Source: Ectobius pallidus (Eukaryota > Arthropoda > Insecta > Blattodea > Ectobiidae). From it: a stretch of 64,000 nucleotides of DNA. The translations under genes and the position numbers were made by a program. Every line of letters starts with the position of its first letter. The first letter of the stretch is position 1. This document shows positions 1-10,510 of this stretch, piece after piece. The notes beneath the pieces were generated by a model. It was not told where the DNA came from and did not search any database. It saw nothing but the letters and a program-made list of their open reading frames with translations. The DNA lies in the NCBI GenBank assembly GCA_964059195.1, contig CAXKWD010000007.1, forward strand, positions 2,542,001 to 2,606,000, in the 5' to 3' direction.

Positions 1-411
1 AATAATCTTTCTTCAACATTACAATCTGTTCTACAATGAACAATAAGTAATAATGATGCAGGAATGAACATGTTACAAATATAGCCCAGTGGCTAATATT
101 TGTATAACATAACATACATAACATACCTGATGAAAACTGGGAGGAACCAGTTGAAACGTTGTGCTGTGTGTTGTTATCGAGGTATCCACTGTTTGAAAAA
201 TTTTAGTTTGTCTTGTACATTATATTTTCATATAACAAATCTGTTTGACATTTAATTAAATCTGTAGATCAAGTCCAAAACTCTATTTCTATTGAGCCTA
301 CTCGTGTTTGTCCCATTGTTCAGGAGATTCACTGCATATGAATTGGGGTAATAAATAGGCCTATATAATACGGGAGAAGTGGAATAAACAGTAAAGCTAT
401 TGATTCATTAA
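1..411. other. Upstream flank of Copia element, no gene
   Basis: No coding frame is supported. The stretch ends at the Copia LTR. Positions 126-160 hold CTGATGA, a six-pair stem (AACTGG/CCAGTT) and GAAAC, which resembles a hammerhead core. The bases after GAAA do not give an allowed cleavage site or a matching stem I, so it reads as a degenerate relative of the motif at 2194-2234. Confidence 0.5.
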
Positions 412-622
412 TGTTAGAACTTGAATATTTATTAGAAAAATGTTACGACTGAACTGATGAACGGCAGACTGTTAATTAAAAGACACATACATAGCTACTA
501 ACGGTCCGCTACTTACAAGAGCTTGGCATGAGACTACACCTAGTCCTTAAAAACAGTGTTGTCAATAGCAACAACAAAAATACATACATAGAGAAAGCAA
601 ATTGAAGTTCATAATATTAACA
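412..622 (-). repeat. Copia 3' LTR, 211 bp
   Basis: On the minus strand the sequence begins TGTTAATATT and ends TTCTAACA, the TG...CA form of an LTR. It directly follows a purine-rich tract (AAGGGGAAG), the usual second-strand primer of Copia elements. No second LTR is present to measure divergence. The bases beyond the LTR are attaa, whose partner duplication would lie at the missing 5' end. Confidence 0.8.
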
Positions 623-716
623 CTTCCCCTTGAACTTGCAATTGGGTCACTCTCTCCATGCCAAGAAAGGTTCTCAACAGTTCAAAGCGTTTTTTAGGTA
701 AAGCTTTGGTGAGAAT
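623..716 (-). pseudogene. Copia pol C-terminus plus polypurine tract
   Basis: The minus-strand reading begins ILTKALPKKRF and continues ELLRTFLGM, which closely matches the usual end of Copia RNase H, where ADILTKAL is conserved. It is the true continuation of the RNase H fragment that stops at ILTK near 2902. The two halves are separated by the Penelope-like insertion, and the ILTK codons are present on both sides because of the target duplication. Confidence 0.8.
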
Positions 717-913
717 TAATAAATTTCATTCTTTTTCCGTTTGTGGTAAATGTTATTACAAAGAGAATTGTCCACCTGACCACAAATAATTTTAACCAAA
801 AATTCAATGTATGCAATGTTTACTAGCCCTTTAATCTACAGTAATGTAATATCGATTAAATACTTACATATATATCACCCATGTGTACATTTTCATACAT
901 ACTATTACATTTT

Positions 914-1450
914 ACAATCGCAGTTAAAATTGGAGTGGGGGAAGGAACACTACATACGAAAAGGATCTAAAGTCAGTAAACTAGGCCTCGCTTGGATTAG
1001 ACTCGGTGCGTGGAGAATGATTAAGGTCATAGATGAAAACGGAATGAGAGTTTGTCCATTATGTAAGGGGGAAGAATCATGGTTTCATATTTTGGCGAAT
1101 TGTGAAGGTTTGGAAAATTGGAGGGGAAAATATTTACCATTATCTTTTATGGAATCAAATAGGGATCAACGGAAATGTTTGGAGTTACTGACGGGAAAAA
1201 ACGTTGAGGAAGGCATTGGGAAGTTTTTAATGAAGGCGAGACAGCTCAGGTTTGAAAAAGCGACGAATTGGAGAGCGGGTGTGGAGGGTGAGGAATAGAT
1301 TTAGTTTGTTTGTGTTATTTTGAATTTATATTATTTGTTCTTTTTTTTTTTTTGTGTTTTTGCGTAAGCATGGACGGTCCATGCGGACCCATGCGACTGT
1401 TTGCATTGGAATTTGTAAAAAGTTAATGATTGTAATAAACACTTACTAAT
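914..1450 (+). mobile_element. 5'-truncated non-LTR retrotransposon 3' end
   Basis: The fragment interrupts the left Penelope arm. Flanks read ACTATTACATTTT (901-913) and ACTAATACATTTT (1451-1463), a 13-bp duplication with one mismatch; the intact right arm confirms the empty site. It contains the end of an RT-type ORF, a 3' UTR with a T-run and a short palindrome around catggacggtccatg, and a tail of TAA/CTAATA repeats. The family looks R1/Jockey- or I-like. Confidence 0.8.
922..1298 (+). pseudogene. Non-LTR ORF2 C-terminal zinc-knuckle fragment
   Basis: The frame encodes the end of a non-LTR ORF2. A cysteine-histidine motif, CPLC...H-x4-C within VCPLCKGEESWFHILANCEG, matches the C-terminal CCHC seen after RT in R1/Jockey/I-type elements. 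The upstream codons from 807 belong to the Penelope arm and are not part of it. RT and endonuclease are lost to 5' truncation. The stop at 1296-1298 looks authentic because the 3' UTR and tail follow. Confidence 0.7.
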
Positions 1451-1501
1451 ACTAATACATTTTCTACAATAATGTTAAGAAGCTGCTAAAACTGACTACA
1501 A

Positions 1502-2059
1502 ATGTTATCTATTTTCCTTAAATATATGGTAGCATCAAAACAAGATAATGAAGAAAACAAAAAATATGCAGTTTTCAATTACACAAATAGAAAAATACAT
1601 AAGATAGTAAAGCCATTGCAACAACAAGAAATAAAAATAGCATATAAAACTAACAAAAACTTAAAACACCTATTATACGATGCAAGCAGAAATAAAGAAG
1701 ATAATTTACTAAATAGCGGTGTATATAAATTAGAATGTGGGAATTGCAAGCACGTTTACATAGGACAGACAGGCAGGACCTTTAAACAGAGATTTCAAGA
1801 ACACGTTACGGACTTCAAATACAATAGAAATAAATCAGCATTTGCTAAACATCTCATCAATAACAACCACGATTTACAACCCATTAACAAAACACTTAAA
1901 ATTCTACATAAACAAAATAAAAGCCGGAAACTAGACACATTAGAAAATTTTGAAATATATAGACACAGACATAAAATTCTAAACGAAAACACAATAGAAC
2001 ACAATGAACTATATGAACTATACTCAGAACGATACCCCATCACAAACAACACGCAATAG
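1502..2059 (+). pseudogene. Penelope-like ORF, linker plus GIY-YIG endonuclease
   Basis: The residues match the C-terminal part of Penelope-like polyproteins. A basic linker ending in a YKTNKNLKHLL segment is followed by the nuclease start YKLECGNCKHVYIGQTGRTF, where VYIGQTGR is the GIY-YIG core, and then RFQEHV and the NKSAFAKHL region. In active elements this domain nicks target DNA for priming. The first dozen codons come from the inverted-repeat arm, so the ATG at 1502 is probably accidental. RT is absent. No stop interrupts the preserved part, which suggests a fairly young copy. Confidence 0.85.
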
Positions 2060-2193
2060 CTTCAGTATCACATCTGTACTCAGGCTGTCCATACCTTGGC
2101 ATTATTAATAGGTGAGTCAAATTATATCAAACAATAGATAAACATAAGTAGATTTATATAACAACATCACACTAATTATACATATATAATTAT

Positions 2194-2234
2194 AGGACTG
2201 AAGATGATCACATAGATCGAAATGCGCATCTCCT
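2194..2234 (+). ncRNA. Hammerhead-ribozyme-like motif in Penelope 3' region
   Basis: The order of parts fits a minimal type I hammerhead. AGGA (2194-2197) can pair with TCCT (2231-2234) as stem I. CTGAAGA is the first core strand, GATC/GATC with loop acata is stem II, and GAAA the second core strand. T-GCGC-A forms a tiny stem III, then TC is the cleavage dinucleotide. Penelope-like elements are known to carry such ribozymes with very short stem III. One unpaired T after CTGAAGA departs from the consensus and could weaken activity. Confidence 0.6.
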
Positions 2235-2671
2235 AACGAAATAGAGGCCACAAGTTCAATCGATGCAACGATACTACCAAAAGCCATCATCTTTCCAGCA
2301 TTTCTACAAATATACTACTACATAGATTCAGTGTACTAAAGAAGAATTTTATATTAATGACTATTTGCTAAAATTCTTGGCAATTTTACTTATATTTTAC
2401 AACTGGGAACAGACAAACTGTTTTGCAATTACTACAATTCACAATTGTTTTACAATTAAACTACAATTGCATATTCCCAGTGTATAGAATACTAATTTTA
2501 TATCAAGACTATTGCTGAATAAATCGGCAATTCTACTTAATTTTAATCTTCAGGACAATAGTTTGACAACACATTTTTTAAAATTTTATACAAGTTTATA
2601 CAACATACAAGACAATATAATTTTAATGGTTTTATATTTTTAAATTGAATGCATTCAGCAAGCTACTAGTG
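2235..2671 (+). other. Penelope 3' non-coding region
   Basis: AT-rich sequence between the hammerhead-like motif and the right inverted repeat, with no coding frame. It contains a local inverted repeat around actgggaacag...tattcccagt (about 2400-2482). Confidence 0.6.
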
Positions 2672-2901
2672 ATGCTACCATATATTTAAGGAAAATAGAT
2701 AACATTTGTAGTCAGTTTTAGCAGCTTCTTAACATTATTGTAGAAAATGTAATAGTATGTATGAAAATGTACACATGGGTGATATATATGTAAGTATTTA
2801 ATCGATATTACATTACTGTAGATTAAAGGGCTAGTAAACATTGCATACATTGAACTTTTGGTTAAAATTATTTGTGGTCAGGTGGACAATTCTCTTTGTA
2901 A
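2672..2901 (-). repeat. Right inverted-repeat arm of the Penelope-like element
   Basis: About 230 bp, nearly identical to the left arm in opposite orientation. It is uninterrupted and so shows the original sequence at the LINE insertion point in the left arm. It abuts the right copy of the 12-bp duplication. Confidence 0.85.
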
Positions 2902-3150
2902 TTTGGTGAGAATGTCTGCTAGCTGATATTCACCATCAATATGGTCGATTCTGATGTCACCAACAAAACACTTTTCTCGTAAAAAATGATACCTTATGTC
3001 AATATGTTTGGTACATTGGTGGAACTCTGGGTTTTTAGCGAAACGAACAGCACTCACATTATCAACTTGCAGAATAGGAACTGATGTCAGCGGAGCAATG
3101 TCATCAAAGAGGCGTTTCAACCACACAAGTTCCTTGGATGCCTCACTTGT
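2902..3150 (-). pseudogene. Copia RNase H fragment
   Basis: The minus frame reads from EASKELVWLKRLF through NVSAVRFAKNPEFHQ, TKHIDIRYHFLRE and ADILTK, the classic Copia RNase H tail (VWL, the D of the catalytic QVDN-type segment, KHIDIRYHF). It is cut on one side by the LINE and on the other by the Penelope-like element, after which the last seven codons before the stop are foreign. Confidence 0.85.
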
Positions 3151-3159
3151 AGAGCCAAT

Positions 3160-5347
3160 GATTACATCAGACCATCATGCAGTTGTCATGGAAGCAAACC
3201 TTCAGCTCAACAAACAAGACCATTCAACCAACAATAATAACAAGAAGATTGCTAGACCATTAAATAGTGATATTGCACCCTACTTCTGTTTTTTGCTTAG
3301 TACAATAAACTGGATACTCATGTACAGTCTGACATCACTTGATGACAAGTTCAAATATTTCTTAAACCAATTTACAAAAATTGTAGATACTGCATTCCCT
3401 ATTAGATATGTAGATACGAAGACACACAGAAAACATGCAACAAAACAACGGTGGTACACTGAAAACCTAAAAAAATTAAAAGAAACCTGCCTTCACTTCT
3501 ACAGAAAGCTCAGAACAACTGGAGATAATGCCTACAGGTTAAAATACAAAGAACTACAGAACCAATACAAGAATGAAGTCAAGAAAGCAAAACTTAATTA
3601 CAACTCTAACAAGATAAACTCAGCAAACAACAAAACCAAAATGATGTGGTCCATCATCAAAGAAACACTTGACGACAACGCGAAGCCAAATCAAAGAGAG
3701 AACTCCTTAAAGTCCGATGCCTTCAACACAAGCTTCATAGAAACCATCACAAAAGCAGTAAGCAAAATTCCTAAGTCAAATTTAGATGTATTCCAGTACT
3801 TGGAAAAAACCACAGAAAACATCAACCCAAATAACAAATTTGCTTTATGCCAAGTGAGCGTTGAACAGGTATTTACAACAATTCTATCCTTAAGCAATAG
3901 CTCTAGCTTGGATGTATACTTCTTAAATTCTCAAATTCTGAAGCTTGGTGCAAGCCACTTAGCTGAAGTACTAGCATATCTTTTCAACAGCTGTATCGAA
4001 GAAGGTTACTTCCCTCTCAGCCTGAAATTTGTGAAGGTAATCCCAGTGCACAAAAAGGGCAGTCTCACGGATTATGGTAACTATCGTCCAATAAGTATCA
4101 TACCCATAATTTCTAAAGTGTTCGAATTGATACTCTACAAGCAAATAGTGAACTTTCTTGAAAAAAACCATCTGCTATCTGAATGTCAGTATGGATTTAG
4201 GACTGGTCGTGGAACATGCACTGCAATAGAAAACCTAGTTACAGAATACATCACTGGAATCGAAGACAGAAAATGTATACTAAGTAGATTCTACGACATG
4301 TCAAAAGCCTTCGACACAATCTCTCATAAAATTCTCCTGGAAAAACTTAAACATTATGGCTTCAGTGAGCACTGCTTAAAACTCCTCCAGTCATACTTAA
4401 ACAGCAGGTACCAGGCTGTATGGTACAATGGCGAACTCTCTCAGTATCTTCCAGTAGAAACAGGAGTGCCCCAGGGCTCAATACTAGGTCCCATACTTTT
4501 CATTTTATATATAAATGACTTGCCCCATTCTATCAATAGCGTTCATGGCCACTCTTACTTGTTCGCAGACGATGTAGCTGTGAGAATAATCACAGACAAT
4601 GAGACAGCATCTAGCGATGAAATGCAAACAACTGACTCTATTGTGCAAGATTGGTGTGCTGCTAACCTACTGTGTCTAAACAAAGAAAAGGTTGATAACT
4701 TACAGATAAACTTAAGCAGCAAAGACAAAAAGACAGTGAAGTTCCTAGGAGTCCATATCTCATCAAACATTAAGTGGAATATTCATATAGATCATGTATG
4801 CAAAAATGTGGCTAAAGGTATCTTCATGTTAAGGAGATTAAAGCATAATGTTAATGAAGGTACACTAAAAACAGTGTACTTCGCTCATGTGCACAGCCAT
4901 TTAACATATGGCATCACAGTCTGGGGGAATGACTGCAATGTCACCAAGTTGCTGATCTTACAAAAAAGGGCCATTCGAGTAATTTGCAATGTAAACAGCA
5001 GGACACACTGCAAGCCTCTATTTAGAAAATTATGCATACTAACCGTAGTTTCCCAATACATAATGAAGTGCTTGCTGTACGTAAGAAACAATATAACCGA
5101 CTTCCCTACAAACAGCTCTGTTCATGACTACACAACAAGATGCAAGCAAGACCTCAGAATTAGCCAATGCAACTATAGCACCACCCTCAACAGCTTCAAT
5201 GAAATGGGCAAAAAGTTCTACAACACACTGCCTGTACACGTGAGAAAACTCAAAATACTTCATTTCAAGCGAGAAGTCAAAAGAATACTAATAGAAATAA
5301 GTGCATACAGAGTAGAAGAATATTTCGAAGTGTTAAATAGAAGCTAG
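3160..5347 (+). pseudogene. LINE ORF2, endonuclease remnant and complete RT domain
   Basis: About 729 codons are open. The start keeps only the SDHH end of an APE-type endonuclease. RT motifs follow in order: VIPVHKKGS and NYRPIS, ECQYGFRTGRGT, FYDMSKAFDTISH, GVPQGSILGP, and the catalytic FADD. The thumb and C-terminal region contain HLTYGITVWG and LQKRAIRVICN, typical of the CR1/L2/Daphne group. The longer frame from 2996 includes about 55 antisense Copia codons and is not the true start. The FADD aspartates are intact, but without endonuclease and 5' UTR the copy cannot move. Confidence 0.85.
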
Positions 5348-5452
5348 ATCAAAGTCAAACTTGATGTACTTGTATTGTTTGTAATCTTACTCTTCAATTA
5401 CTTTATATTATGTGCCATACATTTGTAATGTCTAAGGCTAATAAATTACTCA
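3160..5452 (+). mobile_element. CR1/L2-group non-LTR retrotransposon, 5'-truncated
   Basis: A LINE lies in sense orientation inside the antisense Copia RNase H. It starts within the endonuclease, at its SDHH motif, and ends with a 3' UTR and short ATTACTC/CATTACT tandem tail (about 5440-5470). A short duplication (ATTACAT) can be read at the two ends but is hard to separate from the tail. The clean ORF suggests a younger insertion than the Copia. Confidence 0.8.
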
Positions 5453-6425
5453 TTACTCATTACTCATTACATACTCTGCTTCTGTAGTACCGGTACTTAA
5501 CGACACACACTGCTGTCGACGACTTGCCCAGCCAATGGCTCCTCCACTGTATTTAAATGCAATACCAGAAACTGACTTGCTTGTTATTGTATCACTGGCA
5601 TAATCAGCATCACTATATGCCTCCAAGACACCAGGTTGAAAACCAGACTTGAACACTAATGCAAAATTAGTCGTTCCTTTGATATACTTTAGTATTCTTT
5701 TCACAATTGACCAATGTTTGTGTTCAGCTTTATCTAAGAATTGAGAGCAATATGACACAGCAAAGGCAATATCTGGTCGTGTAGCAATTGCCATGTACAT
5801 CAAACGGCCTACAGCTTGTCTGTAAGGTATGTTTTCAGAGATAATTTTTACAGTATCTTCCCCTGAAAGACTTCCTTTTTCTATGGGAGTAGAAACAGGA
5901 TTAGCATCACTCATGTTGAATCTTTCCAAAACTTTATCAGCATAACTTTGTTGACTGATAACATTATCACCACTGCTCAGCTTTTTTATCTCTACACCAA
6001 GATAATATTCAGCATCTTTGTATGTTACCTTGAACTCATGCTGCAATTCTTCAAGGAATTGATTCTTAATTTGGGGCGTTGTGGCAACAAGTCCATCATC
6101 AACATGTAATGCTAGCAACAACTTCTGTTGTTTGTCATTACTGCAAAACAAACACGGATCAGCATTGCTTTCTTTTAGGCCAAACTTTTCCAGAAATTCT
6201 TTAAACCGCTTGTTCCAACATCTAGGGGATTGTTTCAGTCCATATAGACTTTTGACTAGTCGACGCTGTTTCATATAGATTTCTTCCTGTAAGGTCCCAT
6301 ACAGAAACGCAGTTTTGACATCAAACTGTGTCAGATCTAAATTTTTCATTTGCTGGAATGGTGCATTTTCTGACTTTAGTGCTTGATAGTAATGTTCTGG
6401 TTCTAGCTGTTCTGCAAGAAAAGGA
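5453..6425 (-). pseudogene. Copia reverse transcriptase and RNase H start
   Basis: Minus-strand residues include FDVKTAFLYG, SLYGLKQSPRCWN, the catalytic LHVDDGL, YLGVEI, RPDIAFAVSY and TTEAEYVM, all standard Copia RT/RNase H landmarks. Two internal deletions are visible: one before KNLDLTQFDV that removes the start of RT, and one between EEIYMKQ and LVKSLYG. Reading is cut at TEAEYVM by the LINE and continues at about 3150. Upstream of about 6425 no Copia similarity remains. Confidence 0.9.
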
Positions 6426-7194
6426 GTGGATTATTCTGAAACATTCAGGAATTGTAAGAAGAGAGATAATGTCAAATCAATACTTCACCTAGCAGATTTC
6501 TTTGTTTGTTTAAAGTCGAGAATCCCTGCTCACACAAAACACAATGAGATACTGCAAAGCTCCTTGCCGAAAATTTCACTTTCAAAATCCCCATTTATTG
6601 GTAACTTTTTCATATGTGCTCTGTGGTCCCTTATTTGAGTAAAATGTCCTTTAACATTCATTTTGTTATCCTTCATTTTCCTTCTGACCGTGGAAATGGG
6701 CAGTGCTTCTGCTTGACTTTCCATTTTCTTACAGCAATTGTTGTGTTCAGAATTTGGCTTAGATAATTCAACATTAGACCTACTGCTGGGTACAGTAGCA
6801 GCTTCTCATGAAAATAATTCTAAAAGCCTGGACTTGATCATTGTTTTCAATACATCTGAATACAGCAGAACTTCATTCAAACAACTCATCTATAACATGA
6901 AGTATTTGGTGGTGCCAATCAATTCCTTGTAAGACACATGTTAACACAACAAACACAAATATAACATCACTCTCGTCATAATTTTTTTTTTTTTTCATGT
7001 TGGCAGTTGCAACTAGTGACAATGTATTTTATTTTCATTTTAATATCTGGCAACCCTCACTCTACGTCCACAGTCGACATTTAACAACAAATACTGCATT
7101 TACTCACAGAGAAATGTGTTCACCATCATTATTATATCTTTTATCATCATTATAATTATTAACAGGTGCCCATGGCTTCACATGAGATAATTAA
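6426..7194. other. Unassigned stretch between Copia and piggyBac
   Basis: No gene is supported. A 64-codon minus frame at 6530-6724 has a lysine-rich, coding-like composition and could be a remnant of a transposon ORF, but I do not recognise a domain. The rest is AT-rich with a poly-T run near 6980 and ATTATC-type low complexity near 7125-7165. Confidence 0.4.
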
Positions 7195-7198
7195 TTAA

Positions 7199-9247
7199 CC
7201 CTGCAGTGCTCGCACGCTATTTTAGGACATAGAAGCTCGTGCGGCGTCTAACAGACGCCATTCATGTTTTTTGTTGTTTCTATTGTTTTCTGTTGTTTTG
7301 AGTGTTCATTTTGTTTTGACACAGTTTATTTAATATTATTGTTGAGCATACATTGCTCAATTAAAAATACTGTATGTGTATTAAGTAAATTTATTGAAAA
7401 TGAGCATTTAAGTCAACATATTGGACACAAAACAATGTAACCATTTTTAAATAATTTTCTAGTATTATTGACCTTAGACTGTGTAGGTATAACAACCTTT
7501 ACTATTAGTTACTGATCTCTTCTAACTTTTCAATATTATGTTCAACTTCAAACCTGTAGGAATATTTTACAGTTTATTTTTCAAATTTTTATAGTCACAC
7601 TATGTGCAATCTGAACATACATGTTGGGCATGTTCAAGACAAATATATTGCTTGCAAGACCTGCATGTGTATCTAGTGGTTCTGTTTTTTGAACGACCGC
7701 ATTTGTAGCACCTTTTTCTCTTTACACTCGTAACAGCTTCTTTTGTCACGTGTATTTCATCTGCATCAGTATACAGATTAGAAATGTCCCGTTTGAGGGC
7801 TGTTGGTAGGGAAAAACACTGTGCACGAACCTTCAAGTAATCATCTGCAAGATCACGAGCCAAACTTGTTAGAAAACGGCTGCATTTCTTCACATCACTT
7901 TTATTGTTGCTCTGGAAAATAATTTGACAATTTATGCCTGCTACATTCAACATGCTTTAACATACAACCATGGGCCACCTGTTTGTTTTCCTTGACACAT
8001 TGTATGTGCTACACAATTGGTCTACAGTGTCAACACCGGATTTTGTTGTGTTATAGAAGGTTATTATTTCTGACTTTATTTTTTCTCCAGTTGCAGTGTC
8101 AATAGCAGAGTCATGATGCAATACAACTTTATTCCGTTTGGATACATAAGAAACTAACGTGGCATTTTCCTGGAAGCCAAACAAAGATGAGCCTACCTCT
8201 CGAGATTTTGCCGTGACAAATTCAGGGGGGATTTGTCTTTTGTTTTTCCTTACAGTTCCAACCATGGTAATGTTGCGCTCATACAGGTAATTTGCAATCT
8301 CGATACTAGTAAACCAATTATCTATAGTGATGTTTCTTCCTGTACTGTAGATAACTGAGGTTAGACGTTTCACTACATCACTAGCACTGTTGCTTATTTC
8401 AAATGGTCCCTCTGGCTGTTTTCCAGAATAAACTTCAAGATTCACTGTGTAATACATTCAAGCATCGACCAGGGCATATATTTTGATGCCGTATTTACTT
8501 GGCTTGCTCGGAATGTATTGCCTGAATTTACAGTTCCCCCTGAAAGCCTCTAATTTCTCATCCAATGTGCAGTATTCTCCAACAGAATAGGCCTTCTGGC
8601 AGTTTTGCACAAATAAAGTGAAAATGTCTCTAATTGGAGCCAAATTATCAAATTTTCTCCTCTCCATTCTTGTATCTCTGTCATCAAATCTCAGGCAGTA
8701 GAGTAGAAATCTAAAACGTGTTTCAGACATTATCAGCCTGCTGAATTCTATACCCATCTTATCTTTTGCCCTTGTATCCTTTGTGTGTGTGTGATTATCT
8801 TTTCTAGCAGCACATAAATATAATATTCCAAAGAGAGCTTTTACTTCAAGCATATCATCTTCTTCTTCTTCTAGCAACCTTTGCACTATCTTCCAATCAT
8901 TTGGATCAGAAAGATTATGATATTTCTTCTCCTTTCCACTCATTGCCAAGCCTAAAGATAGGCTATATAATTTCCATGAGAAAAGATTGGTAATCACTAG
9001 TTTCTGCAAGAAATTTGTTTTAAACCGATAACTTACCTTGTAACAGTAAAGTTCGCTCGGCATCTCACAATAACTTCACTCCACCGTTGCTAGGCAAAAA
9101 CTGGCGAGTTGCCGCTTAGTTATGTTACTTAAGAGTTGTTGACTGAAAGATAGATGGCAGGTCAGCACAATGACCTCGTAGGTATTCTAGATATAGTGAA
9201 ATGAATCTGGTCTGGCGTCTGTCAGATGCCATGTGAGCGCTGCAGGG
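7199..9247 (-). mobile_element. piggyBac-family transposon, 2049 bp
   Basis: Termini read CCCTGCAGTGCTC on the left and, inverted, CCCTGCAGCGCTCAC on the right, each directly flanked by TTAA (7195-7198 and 9248-9251). A piggyBac transposase lies on the minus strand. Subterminal repeats of ggcgtctaacagacgcc type occur near both ends. Length and ends look complete, so the element is structurally whole but its gene is broken. Confidence 0.93.
7600..9063 (-). pseudogene. piggyBac transposase with two in-frame stops
   Basis: One continuous minus-strand frame of about 488 codons is interrupted by TGA at 8458-8460 and TAA at 7957-7959, with no frameshift. The three catalytic aspartates can be placed in LDEKLEAFRG, TIDNWFTS and SGVDTVDQL. 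YIPSKPSKYGIK and RKTNRWPM are further family landmarks. The C-terminus has a cysteine-rich domain with CYKCGRS, CRSCKQYICLEH and CSDC, as expected for end-binding. The TGA sits where an arginine codon is usual, consistent with CpG decay. The usual acidic N-terminus seems short. Confidence 0.92.
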
Positions 9248-9251
9248 TTAA

Positions 9252-10510
9252 AAAATAAAAAATTAAGAGCTAAATAATTAATAATTTTTTATTTTATTTT
9301 CTTTTTTTCGCAATAATGTGAAACATTTATTTTTCCAGGATGTAAGTACAAAATACACTATTATAACAAAGAAATACAATGGATTGTTACTGCTCTAGCT
9401 CTGTCCTTCGACATATGCCAAAGTAACTTCTAGGAGACAGGAGACCAGAGCGTGTATAATTATGTAGAAGTAAATTCTAAAAACAATTTTATTGAACAAC
9501 ATCATGAATAAGAAATACACATCTCTTAACAAGAACTTGCACATATACAAATATATGATCTGTTTGTTCGCCAGAAAAGCCAGCTCAAAGGTTAAGTATT
9601 ACGTACTGAAGTTAGCAAACTTCTAATAATGAATACAATGAATAAGTAACGTATTGGAAGAAAGGCTCAATATGGTGCATTTACAATCATTACACTGTCG
9701 CAGCAATTACTATGGCTTATGCTTCTATCGTCATATGAGGGATCTGGTATAATTTTCCTGACTTCGGAACATGAATTCATAGTATGCCTACTGACCATAA
9801 ATATTACGTATTTTATTATTACAAATACGATACTGGTCAACTATCTGAAGTTAGTATTGAATATATACTTTACATATCTGAGCATTTGTAAGGCTATTAT
9901 ATATTACGTATAGTAATTAACAAGTTTGTTGGTCAGCAGTTCGGTAAATTTTATTATTACTACGTGGCAGTCTAAAATTCAAACATACGTCGCATTGACT
10001 CACAGAAACACACCATGGGCCAGAGAAGCCTAGGTATAATATATGAATTTTGAACTTACATGGTGAAAGAATGCCAAAATATATTTATTTAAAACAACGG
10101 CATGCTAGGTGAGTACTTGAAAAGAAAGTTACGCCTCAATGCGTAGTATCATAGCAAAATGAAATTAATTTACAATTACTAAGAAGCCAAATTCAAGTAC
10201 TCAACCAGGATACAGAAGTATGCAGAAAATACTATACTCCTAGACTCCTCCGTCCAATATGTATTCAGCCAAACACCATTCAGACTGAAAGACGACGCAA
10301 TAACCTGCGTACTTGCTCCAGCAACCAGCTCAGGGGGAGGAAATGGTTACATCACATAAGCCATACCAACCACTGGAACAGGGTGTTTGAAAATAGAGGA
10401 ACCGCAAGTGTACCAATATAAACCTTCTTTGCGTGTGGAATCCAAATTGTGCCGTACTTAATTTTATAAATGGAGGTTGATATGGATACAGCACATTACA
10501 ATAACAACAA
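9252..10510. other. No recognisable gene
   Basis: AT-rich sequence. Short frames occur, such as 9719-9913, but have hydrophobic low-complexity composition and no domain. The right part may be the 3' UTR of the retrotransposon that follows on the minus strand. Confidence 0.5.

Larger units (their letters stand above)
756..1536 (+). repeat. Left inverted-repeat arm of the Penelope-like element (split)
   Basis: Positions 756-913 and 1451-1536 are together the reverse complement of about 2672-2901. The arm is split by the LINE fragment at 914-1450. It also supplies the first codons of the open frame that runs into the GIY-YIG region. Confidence 0.85.
717..2901 (+). mobile_element. Penelope-like retroelement with inverted terminal repeats
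   Basis: The 2185-bp insertion is flanked by a perfect 12-bp duplication, TTTGGTGAGAAT, at 705-716 and 2902-2913. It holds the C-terminal part of a Penelope ORF with a GIY-YIG nuclease, a 3' region with a hammerhead-like motif, and long inverted repeats. A 39-bp extension (717-755) lies outside the left repeat, as is known for Penelope pseudo-LTRs. The RT domain is missing, so the copy is 5'-truncated and non-autonomous. Removing 717-2913 rejoins Copia pol in frame. Confidence 0.85.
412..6425 (-). mobile_element. Ty1/Copia LTR retrotransposon, 5'-truncated and interrupted twice
   Basis: The element runs right to left. Visible parts are reverse transcriptase (about 6425-5453), RNase H (about 3150-2902), the pol C-terminus with polypurine tract (716-623) and one LTR (622-412). 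A Penelope-like element splits the pol tail and a LINE splits RNase H. The LINE entered just after the TEAEY motif and the other element inside the ILTK motif, so both hit already inserted pol. The 5' LTR, gag, protease and integrase are absent. RT carries an internal deletion. This is a dead copy. Confidence 0.85.

Noticed and set aside
126..160. Functional hammerhead ribozyme
   Set aside because: The core and stem II are present, but the base at the cleavage position would be G and stem I cannot form.
2996..3159. N-terminal extension of the LINE ORF
   Set aside because: These codons are antisense Copia RNase H; the frame is open there by chance.
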